Made by a program: the position numbers and the translations under genes. The notes under the pieces are model-generated. The model saw only the letters and a list, made by a program, of their open reading frames with translations. It searched no databases and was not told the origin of the DNA. Below, piece after piece: positions 24,512 through 32,897 of a stretch of 64,000 nucleotides of DNA (the first letter of the stretch is position 1; every line of letters starts with the position of its first letter). Source of the stretch: Aquabacterium sp. OR-4 (GTDB lineage: Bacteria; Pseudomonadota; Gammaproteobacteria; Burkholderiales; Burkholderiaceae_C); NCBI RefSeq assembly GCF_025290835.2, contig NZ_JAOCQD020000001.1, positions 2,604,001 to 2,668,000 on the forward strand, given 5' to 3'.

Positions 24512-26281
24512 CTAGTGTTCCGTTCCAAGGTAGGCGGCGCGCACCACCGGGCTGGCCTGCACCTCGTCGGGCGTGCCTTCGATCAGCTTGGTGCCGAACT
24601 CCATGACCACGATGCGGTCGACCAGGCCCATCACGAAGTCCATGTCGTGCTCGACCAGCAGGATGCTCATGCCCTCGCGCTTGAGCTGGCGCAGCACGTC
24701 GGCCAGGGCCTGCTTCTCCTTGTGGCGCAGGCCGGCGGCAGGCTCGTCCAGCAGCAGCAGGGCCGGGTCGGTGCACAGCGCGCGGGCAATCTCCATCAGG
24801 CGCTGCGGGCCCAGCGCCAGGTTGCCCGCCAGTTCGTGCATCTGGCCGTCCATGCCGATGCGCCTGAGCTGCGCCTCGGCCTCGGCAAACAGGCGCCGCT
24901 CTTCGGCGCGATCCAGCCGCAGCATGGCGCGCAGCGGCCCGGCCGAGCTGCGCAGGTAGCCGCCCAGCGCCACGTTCTCGAGCACGGTCATCTCGGGAAT
25001 CATCTTGACGTGCTGGAAGGTGCGCGACATGCCGCGCCGCGCGATCTCGCGCGAGGCCAGGCCGCCCACCGCCTCGCCGCGAAAGCGCACCGCGCCGCGG
25101 GTGAGCGGCAGCACGCCGGTGACCAGGTTGAAGGTGGTGCTCTTGCCGGCGCCGTTGGGGCCGATCAGGCCCATGATGTCGCCGGCGCGGATCTCGAAGC
25201 TGACGTCGTTGACGGCCACCAGGCCACCGAACTCCTTGCGCACCGCCTCCACCTGCAGCAGGGCCTCGCCGCGCTGCGGCTTGCTGCGCGCCGGCAGGGC
25301 CGGAGCGCCCTCCCAGTCGCGCACGCGGCGCGGCGCCGGCAGCCAGCGCGAGACAAAGGGCCACAGGCCGTCGGGCGCGTACTTCAGCACCGCCACCAGC
25401 ACCAGGCCGAAGACGATGATCTCGAAGTTGCCCGAGGCGCCGATCAGCTTGGGCAGCAGCACCTGCAGCTGGTCTTCGACGATCTTCACCACGCCGGCGC
25501 CCAGGAAGGCGCCCCAGACATGGCCCACGCCGCCCAGCACCGCCATGAACAGGTACTCGATGCCCTTGTGGATGCCGAAGGGCGACGGATTGACCGTGCG
25601 CTGGAAGTGCGCAAACAGCCAGCCCGAGACGGCCGCCAGCACCGCGGCGATGACGAAGATCACCACCTTGTAGTGGAAGGTCGAGATGCCCATGGCCTCG
25701 GCCATGGTGGTGCCGCTCTTGAGCGCGCGGATGGCGCGCCCGGGCCGGCTGTCCAGCAGGTGGGTGACGGCCAGCGCCGCGGCCAGGGCCACGGCCCAGA
25801 TCAGCACGCAGATGCCGCGGCCCGAGCCCAGGCTGAAGCCCGCCACCTCGAGCGCCGGCACGCCCAGCAGGCCGTCGTACTTGCCCAGGAACTCCATGTT
25901 GGCCATGGTGTAGTTCAGCGCCAGGCCCCAGGCGATGGTGGCCAGCGGCAGGTAGTGGCCCGACATGCGCAGCGTGATGGCGCCCAGCACCAGCGCCACC
26001 AGCACGCTCAGGCCCACGCCCACGAACAGCGTGAGCCAGGGCGAGACGCCCATCTTCACGCTGAGAAAGGCCGCGGTGTAGGCGCCCACGCCGACAAAGG
26101 CCGCCTGGCCGAAGGAGGTGAGCCCGGCCACGCCGGTGAGCAGCACCAGGCCCAGCGAGACGATGGCGTACAGGCCGATGTAGTTGAGCTGGGTGATCCA
26201 GAACTCGGGCACCGGCAGGGCCGGCAGCGCCAGCATCAGCAGCGCAAAGGCGGGAAAGGCAAAACGTTGCATGGCGGCCAT
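24512..26281 (-). CDS. Fused LivM permease-LivG ATPase
   Basis: This 589-residue fusion has LivM-like membrane helices in residues 1-320 (motif G-I-Y-A-I-V-S-L-like L-Y-A-I-V-S-L-G-L). An Ala/Pro/Arg linker and a complete LivG ATPase from about residue 345 follow (G-P-N-G-A-G-K-S-T, signature variant L-A-L-G-P-Q-R, Walker B L-L-L-L-D-E-P-A-A-G-L). In most HAAT operons these are two genes. The start at 26281 has AGGAG seven bases upstream; an in-frame ATG at 26299 overlaps livH. It forms the inner-membrane channel with LivH and powers uptake with LivF. It lies 1 bp after livH. Confidence 0.92.
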   Translation of the reverse strand: MAAMQRFAFPAFALLMLALPALPVPEFWITQLNYIGLYAIVSLGLVLLTGVAGLTSFGQAAFVGVGAYTAAFLSVKMGVSPWLTLFVGVGLSVLVALVLGAITLRMSGHYLPLATIAWGLALNYTMANMEFLGKYDGLLGVPALEVAGFSLGSGRGICVLIWAVALAAALAVTHLLDSRPGRAIRALKSGTTMAEAMGISTFHYKVVIFVIAAVLAAVSGWLFAHFQRTVNPSPFGIHKGIEYLFMAVLGGVGHVWGAFLGAGVVKIVEDQLQVLLPKLIGASGNFEIIVFGLVLVAVLKYAPDGLWPFVSRWLPAPRRVRDWEGAPALPARSKPQRGEALLQVEAVRKEFGGLVAVNDVSFEIRAGDIMGLIGPNGAGKSTTFNLVTGVLPLTRGAVRFRGEAVGGLASREIARRGMSRTFQHVKMIPEMTVLENVALGGYLRSSAGPLRAMLRLDRAEERRLFAEAEAQLRRIGMDGQMHELAGNLALGPQRLMEIARALCTDPALLLLDEPAAGLRHKEKQALADVLRQLKREGMSILLVEHDMDFVMGLVDRIVVMEFGTKLIEGTPDEVQASPVVRAAYLGTEH

Positions 26282-26282
26282 C

Positions 26283-27320
26283 TCAATGCTCCTCGGCATG
26301 CGGGTCGCGCAGGCTGCGCCACAGCAGCACCGGCACGATGGCGCCGAACACGATCACCTCCTTGAAGGCGCTGGCCCAGAACGAGCCGAAACTTTCGAGC
26401 AGGCCCACGCCGATCGCCCCCAGCAGGGCCATCGGGTAGCTGGCCAGGCCGCCGAACACCGCGGCCACGAAGCCCTTCAGGCCGATCAGGAAGCCCGAGT
26501 CGTAGAACACCGTGGTGGTGGGCCCGATCAGCAGGCCCGACAGCGCGCCGATGAAGGCCGCCAGCGTGAAGGTGAGCTGGCCCGCCGATTCACTGCTGAT
26601 GCCCATCAGCCGTGCGCCCAGGCGGTTCACCGCGGTGGCACGCAGGGCCTTGCCGTAGAGGCTGCGCTCGAAGAACAGCCACAGCGCGACGATCAGCGCC
26701 ACCGAGGCCAGCATGATGATCAGGGTTTGGCCGCTGAAGGTGAGCGGGCCGAGGTTGAAGCGCTCGTCCCAGAAGCTCGGGTTGCGAAAGCCCTCGGCGC
26801 CGAAGAACAGCAGGCCCAGGCCGGTGAGCGCGAAGTGCACGCCCACCGAGACGATCAGCAGCACCAGCACCGAGGCATCGGCCAGCGACTGGTAGGCCAC
26901 CCGGTACAGCAGCGTGCCAAAGGGCGTGACCAGGGCCAGCGTGAGTGCCGCCTGGGCCAGCAGCGGCCACTTCTGCGGCGCCGCCCAGGCCACGAACAGC
27001 GCAATGGCCACCGGGTAGGCGGTGAGCCCCAGCACCCGGCGGGCAATGCGTGCCGGCCGCTGGTGATGCTGCAGGCCCTCGATCACCTCGGCCACCGCGG
27101 CGCAGCCCGCCAGCACCAGCAGGAACCACACCGTGCCGGGCACCTGCCCCTGCTGCAGCAGCGCCAGCGTGAGCGCGCCAAAGGCCACGTACTCGCCCTG
27201 CGGGATGAAGATCACCCGCGTGACGGCGAACACCAGCACCGTGGCCAGCGCCAGCAGCGCATACACCGCGCCGTTGGTGACGCCATCCAGCGCCAGGATG
27301 CTTGCGATCGAGAAGTCCAT
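26283..27320 (-). CDS. livH: Branched-chain-type ABC transporter permease LivH
   Basis: This 345-residue membrane protein of the LivH class has the N-terminal [14 protein letters not shown] and the conserved [15 protein letters not shown] cytoplasmic loop contacting the ATPase. The C-terminal helices around F-V-A-A-V-F-G-G-L also fit. It forms the channel with the LivM half of the fused protein encoded immediately downstream. It is separated from the binding-protein gene by 290 bp that contain a perfect TetR-like palindrome and several hairpins, so it may have its own promoter or be subject to partial termination. Confidence 0.92.
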   Translation of the reverse strand: MDFSIASILALDGVTNGAVYALLALATVLVFAVTRVIFIPQGEYVAFGALTLALLQQGQVPGTVWFLLVLAGCAAVAEVIEGLQHHQRPARIARRVLGLTAYPVAIALFVAWAAPQKWPLLAQAALTLALVTPFGTLLYRVAYQSLADASVLVLLIVSVGVHFALTGLGLLFFGAEGFRNPSFWDERFNLGPLTFSGQTLIIMLASVALIVALWLFFERSLYGKALRATAVNRLGARLMGISSESAGQLTFTLAAFIGALSGLLIGPTTTVFYDSGFLIGLKGFVAAVFGGLASYPMALLGAIGVGLLESFGSFWASAFKEVIVFGAIVPVLLWRSLRDPHAEEH

Positions 27321-27368
27321 GCGAAATCCAGTGCCGGAGCGCTGCAAGCGGTTTGCCGCAGTTCACCA

Positions 27369-27382
27369 ACCGACCAGTCGGT
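27369..27382. promoter_or_regulatory. Inverted repeat ACCGAC-CA-GTCGGT, TetR-like operator candidate
   Basis: The 6-bp arms are perfectly complementary with a 2-bp spacer, 49 bp before the livH start. Palindromes of this ACCGAC-type are typical operators of TetR-family repressors of acyl-CoA and lipid metabolism. No TetR gene is present in the window. Confidence 0.45.
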
Positions 27383-27610
27383 CGATGATAAGAAGCCAGC
27401 GGCGGCGGAGGGATGTCAAAAAGCCTAGGGAGAACCCTGCTCGGTTCAGGCAGGTCACTGCCCCAACCCAGCGGCCGCCGCGGAACCGGCTCCGCCGGGC
27501 CGCTGGCGGCCCTTGCAGGCCGCGCCGGGTCTTGCGACCCGGCCGCTCGCCAGGCGAAGCCGGTCCACTGGACCGTCTTCGTCCGGGCTCGCCCCCCTGG
27601 GGGTCAAAGA
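27383..27610. repeat. Hairpin-rich intercistronic region between livK and livH
   Basis: No gene is supported here. Perfect hairpins include CCGGGTC-TTGC-GACCCGG (27525-27542) and CGGTCC-ACT-GGACCG (27561-27575), with CCCCCCTGGGGG close to the livK stop. They lie just downstream of the binding-protein gene. Structures at this position commonly stabilise the binding-protein mRNA relative to the distal permease genes. Confidence 0.5.
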
Positions 27611-28747
27611 TCAGTTCGCCAAGACCCAGTCGGCGTTCTTCACTTGGAGCATCACGCCGGTTTCCATCGTGTAGCCCCAGTGGTTGTCGGCCGTCCAGTT
27701 CAGGATGCCGTGGGCCAGCACGGTGCGGCCCATGGTCTCGAAGGCCTCCTTCAGCGCGGCGCGGAACTCCGGCGTGCCCGGCTTGGCCTTCTTGAGGGCC
27801 ATCGGCACGGCCTTCTCGAGGATGATCTGGGCGTCGTAGGCGTGGCCGGCAAACTGGTTGGCGGTGTTGGCGCCGTAGGCCTTCTCGTACTGGGTCAGGA
27901 AGGCCTTGGACACGGCCTTGCTGGGATGGTTGTCGGGCAGGATGTCGCCCACCGTGGCCGGGCCCGAGACGACGAAGGCGCCCTCCACGTCCTTGCCGCC
28001 CACGCGCATCAGGTCCATCGAGGCGGCGGCATGGGTCTGGTAGATCCGGCCCTTGAAGCCGCGCTCCACCACCGCCTTGTGCGGCATGGCCGCGCCCGAG
28101 CCCGAGGCCACGATCAGCATCGCGTCGGGGTTGGCGGCGCCCAGCTTGAGCGCCTGGGCGGTGACCGAGGTGTCGGTGCGCGCAAACCGCTCGGTGGCCA
28201 CGATCTTGATGCCGGCCTTGTCGGCCTCGGCGGTGGCGGCCTTCAGCCACAGCTCGCCATAGGCGTCGGTGTAGCCCAGAAAGCCCACCGTCTTGATGCC
28301 CAGCTTCTTCATGTGGCCGAACATGGCGTGGGCCATCACGTCGTTGCTCTGCGGCAGGCGGAACACCCAGCCGTCCTGGCCCGGCGGCAGGCCCACCGGC
28401 GAGGCGGCCATCTGCACCGTCTTGGCCTCGCCGGCCACCGGCGCCATCGCCGCGGCCACCGCGGTGATGCACGAGCCGATGATCAGGTCGACCTTGTCCT
28501 CGCTGACGAAGCGGCGCGCATTGGTGGCGCCCTTGCCGGGATCGGTGGCGTCGTCCAGGATGATCAGGTTGACCTTCTCGCCGGCAATCGTCTTGGGAAA
28601 CAGCTTGAACTGGTTCTGCATCGGGATGCCCAGGCCGGAGCCCGGCCCGGTGAGCGCCAGGCTCACGCCGATGTTGATGTCGGCCAGGGCCGGCGCGGCG
28701 GCCAGCAGCATGGCGGCAGTGGCCAGCAGGGTCTTGATCGGCTTCAT
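27611..28747 (-). CDS. ABC transporter substrate-binding protein (LivK class)
   Basis: This 378-residue periplasmic binding protein of the type-1 (Leu/Ile/Val) fold has a Sec signal, M-K-P-I-K-T-L-L-A-T-A-A-M-L...A-L-A. The first strand is I-N-I-G-V-S-L-A-L-T-G-P-G-S, with the typical G-S-C-I-T-A-V-A-A-A-M-A-P segment later. It captures the ligand for LivHMGF. It is the first transporter gene after the CoA-ligase, dehydrogenase and thioesterase genes. Its ligand is therefore probably an aromatic carboxylate such as a hydroxycinnamate; this is inferred from context, not from residues. Confidence 0.9.
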   Translation of the reverse strand: MKPIKTLLATAAMLLAAAPALADINIGVSLALTGPGSGLGIPMQNQFKLFPKTIAGEKVNLIILDDATDPGKGATNARRFVSEDKVDLIIGSCITAVAAAMAPVAGEAKTVQMAASPVGLPPGQDGWVFRLPQSNDVMAHAMFGHMKKLGIKTVGFLGYTDAYGELWLKAATAEADKAGIKIVATERFARTDTSVTAQALKLGAANPDAMLIVASGSGAAMPHKAVVERGFKGRIYQTHAAASMDLMRVGGKDVEGAFVVSGPATVGDILPDNHPSKAVSKAFLTQYEKAYGANTANQFAGHAYDAQIILEKAVPMALKKAKPGTPEFRAALKEAFETMGRTVLAHGILNWTADNHWGYTMETGVMLQVKNADWVLAN

Positions 28748-28810
28748 CGCTTGTCTCCTCGGAGCTCGGTCAGGGGTGGGGGAAAAATTCGTGCGGCCCG
28801 CTCGCGCGGA

Positions 28811-29224
28811 TCACAGGCACAGGGCCTGGATGTCTTCGGGGATCGGGATCGACCGGATACGGCCGTCGGCATCGCGCACGCAGAACGCGCGCGTCTCGGT
28901 GCCCTCGCACAGCAGCTCGTCGCCACGGCGCACCAGGTGGCGATGGCGGAAGGTCTTGCGCCCCCACTCCTCCACGCTGGTGTGGATCTCGATGGTTTCG
29001 CCATAGGTGGCGGGCTTCATGAAGCGGGTGTGGATCTCGAGCAGCGGTGTGCCGATGATGCCGCGGGTCTTGACCAGCTCACGCCAGGGCGGCACGCCGC
29101 AGGCCATGAAGAAGGCCAGCGAGGCGGTGTCCATCCACTTCGAGAAGTTGGGGAAGAACACGATGCCGGCCGGGTCGCAGTCGCCGAAGCAGACCTCGAC
29201 GCGATGAACATGCAGCTTGCTCAT
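28811..29224 (-). CDS. 4-hydroxybenzoyl-CoA-type thioesterase
   Basis: This 137-residue hotdog-fold protein has the 4HBT active-site motif F-G-D-C-D-P-A-G-I-V-F-F-P-N-F, in which D17 is the catalytic Asp. It should hydrolyse an acyl-CoA, perhaps releasing an aromatic acid or relieving CoA trapping when the pathway stalls. Its ATG overlaps the stop of the upstream SDR by four bases (ATGA), so the two are translationally coupled. The gap to livK is 63 bp. Confidence 0.9.
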   Translation of the reverse strand: MSKLHVHRVEVCFGDCDPAGIVFFPNFSKWMDTASLAFFMACGVPPWRELVKTRGIIGTPLLEIHTRFMKPATYGETIEIHTSVEEWGRKTFRHRHLVRRGDELLCEGTETRAFCVRDADGRIRSIPIPEDIQALCL

Positions 29225-29994
29225 CGCGCCGCCATGCGCAGAGAGCCATCGAGGCGGATGACCTCGCCGTTCAGGTGCACATTGCTCACGATGTGTGCGG
29301 CCAGCGCCGCAAACTCATCGGGTCGGCCCAGGCGCTTGGGGAACGGGATGCTGGCCGCCAGCGACTGCTGCACCGCCTCGGGCAGTTCCTGCATCAGCGG
29401 CGTGGCAAACAGGCCCGGCGCGATGGTGCAGCAGCGGATGCCGAACTGCGCCAGGTCGCGCGCCATCGGCAGCGTCATGCCCACCACGCCGCCCTTGCTG
29501 GCCGAGTAGGCCTGCTGGCCCACCTGGCCGTCAAACGCCGCCACCGAGGCGGTGTTGACCACCACGCCACGCTCGCCGTCGGCCAGCGGCTCGGCCTGGG
29601 CGATGCGCGCCGCGGCCAGGCGCGTGACGTTGTAGGTGCCGATCAGGTTGACGCGCACCACGCGCTCGAAGTCTTCCAGCGGCGCCGGCGAGCCGTCGCG
29701 CTGCACGATGCGCTTGGCGCTGCCGATGCCGGCGATGTTCATGACGATGCGCGCCACGCCGTGCGCGGCCTGCGCGGCATCGAGCGCGGCCGTCACCGAC
29801 TCGGCGCTGGTGATGTCGCAGCGCAGGCCCAGGGCGGCATCGGCGCCGATCTCGGCCGCCACGCGCTGCGCGCCGGCCTCGTTGATGTCGAGTACCGCCA
29901 CCTTGGCGCCCAGGCGCGCCAGCTCGCGGGCCACCGCCTCGCCCAGGCCCGAGCCACCACCGGTGACGAGGGCCGCTTGTCCGTGGATGTTCAT
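29221..29994 (-). CDS. 3-hydroxyacyl-CoA dehydrogenase, SDR type
   Basis: This 257-residue SDR has T-G-G-G-S-G-L-G, cofactor Asp in V-A-V-L-D-I-N, and a complete catalytic set in N-T-A-S-V-A-A-F...Y-S-A-S-K-G-G. It resembles the type-2 3-hydroxyacyl-CoA dehydrogenases (HSD17B10-like). In this operon it is placed to oxidise the 3-hydroxy-3-arylpropanoyl-CoA made by the crotonase to the beta-keto thioester. The gene follows the CoA ligase by 18 bp and overlaps the thioesterase start. Confidence 0.92.
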   Translation of the reverse strand: MNIHGQAALVTGGGSGLGEAVARELARLGAKVAVLDINEAGAQRVAAEIGADAALGLRCDITSAESVTAALDAAQAAHGVARIVMNIAGIGSAKRIVQRDGSPAPLEDFERVVRVNLIGTYNVTRLAAARIAQAEPLADGERGVVVNTASVAAFDGQVGQQAYSASKGGVVGMTLPMARDLAQFGIRCCTIAPGLFATPLMQELPEAVQQSLAASIPFPKRLGRPDEFAALAAHIVSNVHLNGEVIRLDGSLRMAAR

Positions 29995-30012
29995 CGCGTC
30001 AGGCTTTCCGGT

Positions 30013-31893
30013 TTACTTGGTCGGCAGGATCAGGAAGGGATCGCTCTCGCGCCCTTCGTACAGCGCCTCGACCAGCGCCGCGCGCGCGGCCAGCACCGCG
30101 CGCTGGTTGATCGAGTTCTTGTCTGTGACCTCGCCCTTGTCGATCTGCGGCGGCTCGGCCAGCACATGCAGGCGCGCCGGGCGGTTGGCGCTGCCGGTGC
30201 CGCCGGCCCACAGCTGATCGGCCAGCTGCTGGAAGAAGGCCCGCACCACCGGCAGGTGCAGCAGCTCGGGCAGGGGCACTGCGTCGCCCACGCCGGCCAG
30301 CCGGCGCACCTCGTCGGGCCGCGGAAACAGCAGCAGGCCGATCTCGTCGCGGTTGAGCCCGGTCACCACCACGTCCTGCACGCAGGGGTGGCCGGCGGCA
30401 ATCACCTTGGCGCGCAGCGGGCCCACGCTGACGAAGGTGCCGGTGCTGAGCTTGAAGTCTTCGGCCGTGCGGCCGTCAAACACCAGGCCGCGCGTGGGAT
30501 GCGCCGGATCGACGAACCTCACCGCGTCTCCGGTCTTGTAGAAGCCTTCGTCGTCGAAGGCCTCGCGGGTTTGCTCGGGCGCGCGCCAGTAGCCCGGCAT
30601 CACGTTGGGGCCGCGAAAGCGGATCTCGGTCTTGGCGAACGGATCACCCGAGGTGTCGGGCACCAGCTTCACCTCCACGCCCGGCACCGGCAGGCCGATC
30701 CAGCCCGACTTGACATCGGTGCCCACGGCAAAGGTGCAGCTGGGCGCGGTCTCGGTCATGCCCAAGCCGGTGATGATGCGGATGCGCTCGCCCACCTCGG
30801 CCTCGGCCTGGGTGTCGAGCTTGTCCCACACCGCCTGGCTGAGGCCCGCACCAGCAAACATGAAGGCCTTGACCCGCGCAAACAGGCTGCGGCGCAGCAC
30901 CGGGTCGGTGTCCATCGCGCTGGCGATGTCCTCGAAGCCCTTGGGCACGTTGAAGTACACGGTGGGCGAGATCTCGCGCAGGTTGCGCAGGGTCTCGGCC
31001 ATGCCCTTGGGCGTGGGCTTGCCGTCGTCGATGTACAGCGTGCCACCGTTGTAGACCACGATGCCCACGTTGTGGTTGCCGCCGAAGGTGTGGTTCCAGG
31101 GCAGCCAGTCCACCAGCACCGGCGGTTCCTTGGCCAGGAAGTTCAGGCACTGGTGGATCATCTGCTGGTTGGCGCAGATCATCCGGTGGGTGTTGATCAC
31201 GCCCTTGGGTGCCTTGGTGGAGCCTGAGGTGAACAGGAACTTGGCGATGGTGTCGGGGCCCACCTGGGCATGGGCGTTGGCAGCGGCCTCGCCCGGCACG
31301 GTGGCCAGCAGCTGATCCACGCTGAGCACCTGGCGGCCGGCGATCGTGCCCTCGGTCAGCACCACCGGCACGCTCGGGTCGAACACCGCCTCGATGGCCT
31401 TGGCATAGGCCGCCGACGAGGCAAACACCATGCCCGGCGTCACCGTGCTGGCGATGTGGCGCAGCTTGCCGTGGTCGGTGCTGATCAGCGAATAGGCCGA
31501 CGAGATCGGCACATAGGGCACGCCCACCCACATGGCGCCAAAGGCCAGCGTGAGGTGCTCGATGTCGTTGTCGCTCAAGATGGCCAGCGGCCGCTCGGCC
31601 GACAGGCCATGCTCGATCAGCGCCTGGCCCACGGCCTGGATGCGCTGCAGAAACTGGCCGTAGCTCACGCGGCGCCAGTCGCCGTGGTGCGGCGCGCGGG
31701 CGTCGCGCCTGGCCACCAGCGTGCGCTCGGGCACCTCGGCGGCCCACTGCTCCAGCGGATCGGTCAGGCGATCCGGGAACCAGCGCAGCGCCTCGGTGGA
31801 ACGCAGGATCTGCGTGCCATCGGCACGGGTCTCGATCGTGGCGTCGACGCAGCCTGCGACATCGGCGCTGCGGTAGCGGTGCGGCCCGCTCAC
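30013..31893 (-). CDS. Feruloyl-CoA synthase-like aryl-CoA ligase
   Basis: This 626-residue ANL-family enzyme has P-loop F-T-S-G-S-T-K-A-P-K-G-V, the block P-W-N-H-T-F-G-G-N-H-N and the A5 region L-G-M-T-E-T-A-P. The adenylate motif Y-K-T-G-D-A and a C-terminal Lys region (K-G-E-V-T-D-K) complete it. Length and motifs match feruloyl-CoA synthases. It should activate ferulate, p-coumarate or a related aryl acid with ATP and CoA in the cytoplasm. The start is GTG 31893, overlapping the crotonase stop by four bases (GTGA). It is the committed step for the whole cluster. The exact aryl substrate cannot be read from the sequence. Confidence 0.9.
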   Translation of the reverse strand: MSGPHRYRSADVAGCVDATIETRADGTQILRSTEALRWFPDRLTDPLEQWAAEVPERTLVARRDARAPHHGDWRRVSYGQFLQRIQAVGQALIEHGLSAERPLAILSDNDIEHLTLAFGAMWVGVPYVPISSAYSLISTDHGKLRHIASTVTPGMVFASSAAYAKAIEAVFDPSVPVVLTEGTIAGRQVLSVDQLLATVPGEAAANAHAQVGPDTIAKFLFTSGSTKAPKGVINTHRMICANQQMIHQCLNFLAKEPPVLVDWLPWNHTFGGNHNVGIVVYNGGTLYIDDGKPTPKGMAETLRNLREISPTVYFNVPKGFEDIASAMDTDPVLRRSLFARVKAFMFAGAGLSQAVWDKLDTQAEAEVGERIRIITGLGMTETAPSCTFAVGTDVKSGWIGLPVPGVEVKLVPDTSGDPFAKTEIRFRGPNVMPGYWRAPEQTREAFDDEGFYKTGDAVRFVDPAHPTRGLVFDGRTAEDFKLSTGTFVSVGPLRAKVIAAGHPCVQDVVVTGLNRDEIGLLLFPRPDEVRRLAGVGDAVPLPELLHLPVVRAFFQQLADQLWAGGTGSANRPARLHVLAEPPQIDKGEVTDKNSINQRAVLAARAALVEALYEGRESDPFLILPTK

Positions 31894-32723
31894 AAGCCGC
31901 CCTCCTTGAGCACCTTGCCGGCCTTGCCTTCGAGAAAGGCGCGCAGCCGGGTCTGGGCCTCGGGCGTGTTGCTGGCGCAGGCGGCCATCAGCGATTCGGC
32001 AAACAGGCCCTCGCCGGGGTTCATCTCGGCAATGCGCGGCAGGGCGTGCATCACGGCAAAGGCACTCATCGGCGCATTGCCGGCGATCTTGCGTGCCAGC
32101 GCGATGCCCTTGGCCAGGCCCTCGCCATCGGCCACGCGGTAGTTCACCACGCCGTAGCGCTCGCCTTCATCCGCATCGAACACGCGGCCGGTGAGCATCA
32201 TGTCGGTCATGCGGGCCGTGCCCATCAGGCGCGGCACGCGCACCGAGCCGCCACCGCCCACGAAGATGCCGCGCTGGCCCTCGGGCAGGCCGAAGTAGGC
32301 CGAGTCTTCGGCCACCCGCAGGTGGCAGGCCGCCGCCAGCTCGAGCCCGCCGCCCACCACCGCGCCGTGCAGCACGGCGATCACCGGCACCTTGCCGAAC
32401 TGCACCGCGTCGAAGCAGGCATGCCAGCCGCGCGAGTGCAGGATGGCGGCCTGGATGTCGCGCTCGACCAGCTCCGACAAATCCAGCCCGGCGCAAAAGT
32501 GCTCGCCCGCGCCGCTCAGCACCACGGCACGCGTGCCTTCGGGCAGGTTGACGAAGGCCGTGTGCAGCTGGGCGATCAGGCCGTCGCTGATGGCGTTGCG
32601 CTTGGCCGGGCGGTTCAGCCGCAGGTGCAGCACCGCACCCGATTGCGAGACTTCCAGCAGGTCCAGCGTGGCCAGCAGGCCGGTGGCGGGCGCGAAAGCG
32701 GCCTGGGTGGCGTTGTCAGACAT
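31890..32723 (-). CDS. Crotonase/enoyl-CoA hydratase family protein
   Basis: This 277-residue crotonase-fold protein has the oxyanion-hole motifs A-G-L-D-L-S and G-A-V-V-G-G-G-L-E-L-A-A-A. Both catalytic glutamates of hydratases are in place, in G-L-E-L-A and L-P-E-G-Q-R-G-I. It is the first gene of the minus-strand operon and overlaps the CoA ligase gene. It does not resemble the short feruloyl-CoA hydratase-lyases, so hydration to a 3-hydroxyacyl-CoA without retro-aldol cleavage is the better guess. That fits the downstream 3-hydroxyacyl-CoA dehydrogenase. The family is broad, so the exact reaction stays inferred. Confidence 0.9.
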   Translation of the reverse strand: MSDNATQAAFAPATGLLATLDLLEVSQSGAVLHLRLNRPAKRNAISDGLIAQLHTAFVNLPEGTRAVVLSGAGEHFCAGLDLSELVERDIQAAILHSRGWHACFDAVQFGKVPVIAVLHGAVVGGGLELAAACHLRVAEDSAYFGLPEGQRGIFVGGGGSVRVPRLMGTARMTDMMLTGRVFDADEGERYGVVNYRVADGEGLAKGIALARKIAGNAPMSAFAVMHALPRIAEMNPGEGLFAESLMAACASNTPEAQTRLRAFLEGKAGKVLKEGGL

Positions 32724-32897
32724 GCGGGCAGGCCTCTCGGTGAAGCGGATCGGGACTCTGGAACGACCGCAAAGATAGTTCAGTCTCTGAAATTAATGAT
32801 CAGGGGAAACCCTGGAGAATTTCGTGTTGCACCGCCACAGAATTGCCGACGATGCCAGCGCTGCCTGGTTTCATTCCTGAACCATCGAGGACCTGCC
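32724..32897. promoter_or_regulatory. Divergent promoter region of the aromatic cluster with operator-like palindromes
   Basis: The 174-bp gap between the crotonase (minus) and amidohydrolase (plus) genes is locally AT-rich at 32771-32800. It contains TTCAG-TCT-CTGAA (32779-32791), a plausible MarR-type operator. CAGGG-GAAA-CCCTG (32801-32814) follows, a hairpin capped by a GNRA tetraloop if transcribed. It is the only divergent control region of the cluster. Confidence 0.5.
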
